From the NCBI GenBank assembly GCA_020627655.1, contig JAHDGM010000001.1, positions 54,016 through 118,015 on the forward strand: a DNA stretch of 64,000 nt, read 5' to 3'. The translations under genes were made by a program, and so were the position numbers. The notes beneath the pieces are model-generated. The model saw only the letters and a program-made list of their open reading frames with translations, searched no databases and had not been told where the DNA came from. Every line of letters starts with the position of its first letter. Positions within the stretch are counted from its first letter, which is position 1. Source of the DNA: Hellea sp. Its GTDB lineage: Bacteria; Pseudomonadota; Alphaproteobacteria; Caulobacterales; Maricaulaceae. Shown one piece after another: positions 61,012-64,000 of the stretch.

Positions 61012-62792
61012 TAGAGCGACTCCGCGATTTTTCTGGAAACGGGAATGGGTTTGGCCAAAAGAAGCTGGGCGTAACCTTTGCCCTGCGCATCATTGCGCAA
61101 AGAGGCCGCCCCGCCGCCGCCCAGAATATTGTCGATCAAAATGTTCACGGCGTTTGATCCCGGTAGGTAAAACTTTTCTATAGCTCCGGGTTCATCCATG
61201 AAGTGGGCGTAGGTCTCTTCGATAAGTTCGTCGGTCAGCCCGGCCCAGATATAAGGCATATATTCGGGCCTGCGCGCAATGATACCGATATTGGCTTTAT
61301 TACCCTTATCGCCGGAGCGCCCCCAGGCGAGTTTAATAAGAGGAACTTCAATTTCTGCATCATCAATGGCTGCGGGCAAATCCGGACGGGCAGCGGCACT
61401 GCCGGATGCTGGGGGTGATTTATCAGTATGGGTAAGCGTCTGACCATCCATATCTATAGAGGCCGATAGGCTGTCTTTGGGCGTAAGATATGAGAAAAGC
61501 CGAACAACAGGAGAGGGACGGGCGCGTCCTGCGCCAGTAAATCCAGAGAGCCCCGGCGGCGTAGCAAGGCCAAGCCCCGCGAGTTCTTTGAGAAAAATAC
61601 CCACGCCTTTTGCATCTGGATGTTTGACCGCAATTTTCAGAACCACTTCGTCCGTAGGGCGATATTCACCTTTTTGGCTTCCAGCGCCTAACACTTCGAT
61701 ACTGGTTTGCGTAAAGTCGCCCAGGTTAAATAGACGGAGCGTCTTGGCGGCCCGTTCAAACCCTGCATCGGCCAGTTTGACGGCTTTGGCAGTCGCGTTC
61801 TCTCCATAAAGAGTCATATATGTTCCGGCTCGATATCCGTCCATATAAGTCAGGCAAGTTTTGTAGTTTTGAGGTGCCGGATATCCGCGAGCCGGGCTCA
61901 CAGATATCCGGTTCTCCCCGATATATTCTATTTTGACGTCAGAGAAATCGCAGATCACGTCGGGCAGGTGGTAGGCCTGCGGGTCACCAATTTCATAAAG
62001 CATCTGTTCTGACACGGTTCCTACAGTAACAATGCCGCCTGTGCCTTCGGGCTTGGTTGTTACAAATGAACCATCCTCGGAAATTTCAGCAATGGGGTAG
62101 CCGATATTAACAATGTCGCCAGTGTCTTCCCAGTCTGTAAAATTTCCGCCTGTTGCTTGCGGCCCGCATTCTAAAATATGACCTGCCAATGATCCGCTGG
62201 CGAGTTTGTCCCAGTCATCCTCTTTCCAGCCAAATTCATGGATGCAGGCCCCGAGCGTGACGGCGCTGTCGACCACGCGCCCTGTGATTATAATATCCGC
62301 GCCCGCATCCAAGGCTTTGGCGATTGGAAATGCGCCCAGATAGGCATTTATACTGGCGATTTTTTCTGCTCCGGGCATATCAGAGCCGCTGAACATATCT
62401 TTTGCGTCTGAGCTCGCAATTTCTTCCTTGCGGCCTAATAAATTGTCGCCGGTAATTACGGCAACTTTCAGGCCCAGGCCCTTATCCTTGATGAGTTCCC
62501 GGACAAGTGCGCCGCAGCTTTGTGGATTGACGCCGCCGGCATTAGCGATGACCTTAACGCCTTTGGCTGCGATCATGGGCAAAAAAGGTTTCATCACAAA
62601 GTCGATAAAGTCCGTCGCAAAGCCCTTGGCAGGGTCCTTGGCTTTAGCGCGCGCCATGATGGACATGGTGATTTCGGCCAGATAATCATAGACAAGGTAG
62701 TCAAGGTCAGGATGCGTCAGTAATTGCGGGGTGGCCATGGCAGACTCGCCCCAATATCCGCTGGCGCCACCAATATGAATTGTTTTGCTCAT
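61011..62792 (-). CDS. AtuA-like protein (DUF1446)
   Basis: A 593-residue protein of the acyclic-terpene-utilisation AtuA family. IHIGGASGYWGESAMATPQ starts the DUF1446 domain, AGGVNPQSCGALVRELI, ITGRVVDSAVTLGACI and LECGPQATGGNFTDW are conserved blocks, and a C-terminal domain begins near residue 480 (KLAWGRSGDKGNKANIGIIA). AtuA is needed for citronellol and geraniol breakdown in Pseudomonas; its reaction is not established. The start could also be GTG 62801. It heads the operon and faces the TetR gene across two operator-like sites. Confidence 0.9.
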   Translation of the reverse strand: MSKTIHIGGASGYWGESAMATPQLLTHPDLDYLVYDYLAEITMSIMARAKAKDPAKGFATDFIDFVMKPFLPMIAAKGVKVIANAGGVNPQSCGALVRELIKDKGLGLKVAVITGDNLLGRKEEIASSDAKDMFSGSDMPGAEKIASINAYLGAFPIAKALDAGADIIITGRVVDSAVTLGACIHEFGWKEDDWDKLASGSLAGHILECGPQATGGNFTDWEDTGDIVNIGYPIAEISEDGSFVTTKPEGTGGIVTVGTVSEQMLYEIGDPQAYHLPDVICDFSDVKIEYIGENRISVSPARGYPAPQNYKTCLTYMDGYRAGTYMTLYGENATAKAVKLADAGFERAAKTLRLFNLGDFTQTSIEVLGAGSQKGEYRPTDEVVLKIAVKHPDAKGVGIFLKELAGLGLATPPGLSGFTGAGRARPSPVVRLFSYLTPKDSLSASIDMDGQTLTHTDKSPPASGSAAARPDLPAAIDDAEIEVPLIKLAWGRSGDKGNKANIGIIARRPEYMPYIWAGLTDELIEETYAHFMDEPGAIEKFYLPGSNAVNILIDNILGGGGAASLRNDAQGKGYAQLLLAKPIPVSRKIAESL

Positions 62793-62810
62793 AGTTGACA
62801 CAGACCTGTA

Positions 62811-62827
62811 AATGAATATTCTTCAAT
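62811..62827. promoter_or_regulatory. TetR operator candidate 1 (carboxylase operon)
   Basis: AATGAATATTCTTCAAT matches the perfect palindrome at 37508 at 15 of 17 bases. It lies 18 bases upstream of the AtuA-like start, where a repressor would block the operon promoter. Confidence 0.65.
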
Positions 62828-62830
62828 TTT

Positions 62831-62847
62831 AGTGAATATCATTCATT
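62831..62847. promoter_or_regulatory. TetR operator candidate 2 (TetR side)
   Basis: AGTGAATATCATTCATT matches the 37508 palindrome at 15 of 17 bases, spaced 20 bases (about two helical turns) from the first site and 20 bases before the TetR start codon. Confidence 0.65.
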
Positions 62848-62867
62848 TTGCCGAAGAGTCAATATAA

Positions 62868-63548
62868 ATGCCAAGCCGTCAAAAGACTAAAACCCGACGC
62901 GAAAAATTGGAAAATCGTGAAGAGGCCATTATTGAATCCGCCCGTGCTATTTTGAATGAAAAAGGTTTTTCCAAGACAACTATGGCTGAAATAGCCCGGG
63001 CTGCCGGTGTCGCTGATGGCACCGTCTATATTTACTTCAAAAATAAAGAAGATTTAGCGAGGGCCGTCTTGGCGCAGTTTTATGACAAGCTGACGGAAAC
63101 TGCGCAGACAGGGGTAGATAAACGATCGGGGTCCATCGCTAAGCTCAAATTTCTGGCCCGCCATCATATGAGCCGCGTCATGGATAATTGGCGGATATTG
63201 GAAATGCTGCCGCTCATAGACATGAAGATGGATTCTTACGAAGGCAGTGATCTGTATAAGCTCAACCGCGCTTATGTTGCCGTTTTTGACCGCGTGGCTG
63301 AGAGGGCGCATGAGGAAGGGCTTATAGGCTCAGGCACGCCTTTATGGGTCTTGAGAGACATGTTCTTTGGATCCATGGATTATGGGGCACGGACTATGCT
63401 TCTGATCCGTCAGGATGATAATATTAACTGGTTTGTTGATAATTTAATTTCCACATTGTTTGGCAGGGTGGAGCCTTCTGACAAAAGACGGGCTGATGTG
63501 GTTGACCGTCTTGAGGCAATTGCGGACCGTCTGGAAGACAAGCTGTAG
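62868..63548 (+). CDS. TetR-family regulator of the carboxylase operon
   Basis: A 226-residue TetR protein. ARAILNEKGFSKTTMAEIARAAGV then DGTVYIYFKNKEDLARAVL form the DNA-binding domain; the ligand domain resembles fatty-acid-type regulators (FadR/AcrR-like). The gene is divergent from the AtuA-like operon with two operator-like sites between them, as AtuR is in Pseudomonas. A third matching site upstream of the acyl-CoA dehydrogenase at 37542 suggests that it also controls that gene. An acyl-CoA ligand is inferred. Confidence 0.92.
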   Translation: MPSRQKTKTRREKLENREEAIIESARAILNEKGFSKTTMAEIARAAGVADGTVYIYFKNKEDLARAVLAQFYDKLTETAQTGVDKRSGSIAKLKFLARHHMSRVMDNWRILEMLPLIDMKMDSYEGSDLYKLNRAYVAVFDRVAERAHEEGLIGSGTPLWVLRDMFFGSMDYGARTMLLIRQDDNINWFVDNLISTLFGRVEPSDKRRADVVDRLEAIADRLEDKL

Positions 63549-63598
63549 ATAAATCGTCACAGTAACGTCATTTCACTTGATGATAGGGATGTGCTATC

Positions 63599-63618
63599 AT
63601 ATGCAACAAATCGCATAT
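63599..63618. promoter_or_regulatory. Inverted repeat ATATGC-N8-GCATAT before the thiolase
   Basis: ATATGC and GCATAT flank eight bases just upstream of the AGGAGAG of the thiolase gene. It matches the element before the alkyl sulfatase (33710) in sequence, spacing and position. A second small inverted repeat (GATAG/CTATC) lies just upstream. Confidence 0.5.
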
Positions 63619-63630
63619 TAGGAGAGTCCC

Positions 63631-64000
63631 ATGAGAGAAGCCGTTATTGTATCCACAGCCCGTACACCGATTGGCAGAGCCTATCGAGGCGCATTTAACG
63701 CAACAGCGTCACCTACGCTGGCAGGCCACTGTATTGATGAGGCTGTCAAACGGGCCGGTATCGATGGTGCTGAAGTTGATGATGTGGTGATGGGCTGTGC
63801 TATGCAGCAGGGCGTTCAGGTGACTGTCGGCCGAAATGCGGTCTTGGCATCCAGCCTGCCTGTTACAGTTCCGGCTATGAGTATTGATCGTCAGTGTTCA
63901 TCCGGGATGATCGCCATCGGTATGGCGGCCAAGCAGATTATCAGTGATGGCCACACAATTGCGATTGGCGGCGGTGTTGAGAGCATTTCCATGGTTCAAA
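63631..64000 (+). CDS. Acetyl-CoA acetyltransferase (thiolase), N-terminal part
   Basis: The first 123 codons of a thiolase run off the window. REAVIVSTARTPIGRA starts the family, and the acyl-accepting Cys is in SIDRQCSSGMIAIGMAA near residue 90. GGVESIS follows at the edge. The enzyme cleaves 3-ketoacyl-CoA or condenses acetyl-CoA. AGGAGAG precedes the ATG. It is next to the TetR gene but has its own leader with a distinct inverted repeat, so it is probably a separate unit. Confidence 0.93.
   Translation, partial: MREAVIVSTARTPIGRAYRGAFNATASPTLAGHCIDEAVKRAGIDGAEVDDVVMGCAMQQGVQVTVGRNAVLASSLPVTVPAMSIDRQCSSGMIAIGMAAKQIISDGHTIAIGGGVESISMVQ

Noticed and set aside
1..64000. CRISPR arrays, tRNA or rRNA genes
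   Set aside because: No regularly spaced repeats and no cloverleaf or rRNA-like segments were noticed on reading. A tRNAscan or CRISPR search would be decisive.

Overview
The window looks like chromosomal DNA of a free-living, probably marine or aquatic alphaproteobacterium. This rests on gene content: a Tad-pilus gene at the left edge, argH divergent from tlpA, TIGR04282/TIGR04283 glycosyltransferases, a PQQ quinohemoprotein dehydrogenase, many acyl-CoA enzymes, and moderate GC with alphaproteobacterial codon use. No rRNA, tRNA, integrase, transposase or CRISPR array was seen. The species cannot be named from this sequence.

Layout. 0-5.5 kb: end of a TadC-like gene and its terminator, a TPR lipoprotein, an M17 aminopeptidase, a membrane acyltransferase relative, a MarR regulator and an NlpC/P60 hydrolase. 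5.5-11.5 kb: a PQQ dehydrogenase and a HupE/UreJ-like, parvulin-PPIase and DUF3604 run. 11.5-19.4 kb: ArsR plus ATP-grasp pair, succinate-semialdehyde dehydrogenase, membrane proteins, a frameshifted hydrolase, an FAD monooxygenase and small proteins. 19.5-24.6 kb: a 2-oxoacid oxidoreductase operon (GltD-like flavoprotein, alpha and beta subunits) interrupted by a small lipoprotein gene. 24.66-26.8 kb: a complete retron. 26.8-32.9 kb: a gene remnant, an EamA transporter, assorted small genes and a TetR-controlled DM13/glutaredoxin/CMD redox group. 32.9-38.7 kb: DDAH-like hydrolase, alkyl sulfatase, amidohydrolase, acyl-CoA dehydrogenase. 38.7-46.6 kb: an accessory stretch with PhyH plus TetR, a broken Sel1 gene and a three-gene nuclease/helicase defence operon, bounded and punctuated by short direct repeats of gene 3' ends. 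46.6-52.7 kb: housekeeping genes (Tag-like glycosylase, tlpA, argH, rnhB). 52.7-62.8 kb: a ten-gene minus-strand acyl-CoA carboxylase operon resembling the acyclic-terpene (atu) type, divergent from its TetR gene. The window ends inside a thiolase gene.

The two most interesting loci are phage-defence systems. The retron has an ncRNA that can be folded from the sequence (a1/a2 helix, msr stem-loops, long msd hairpin, candidate branching G), a nucleoside-deoxyribosyltransferase-like/winged-helix effector and an RT with NAxxH, YADD and VTGL motifs. This is the arrangement of type II-A retrons such as Ec86/Eco1. Its ncRNA runs into the effector start codon. The second locus pairs a PD-(D/E)XK-like protein with a 1009-residue SF2 helicase, like Hachiman, plus an overlapping 73-residue third gene.

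Regulatory reading joins distant parts of the window. A 17-bp palindrome occurs twice between the TetR gene and the carboxylase operon at 62.8 kb and once, perfectly, upstream of the solitary acyl-CoA dehydrogenase at 37.5 kb. A different inverted repeat (TATGC-N8-GCATA) lies just upstream of both the alkyl sulfatase and the thiolase. Two genes (15.5-16.8 kb and 41.6-42.1 kb) each carry one apparent frameshift, which may be real decay or sequencing error.
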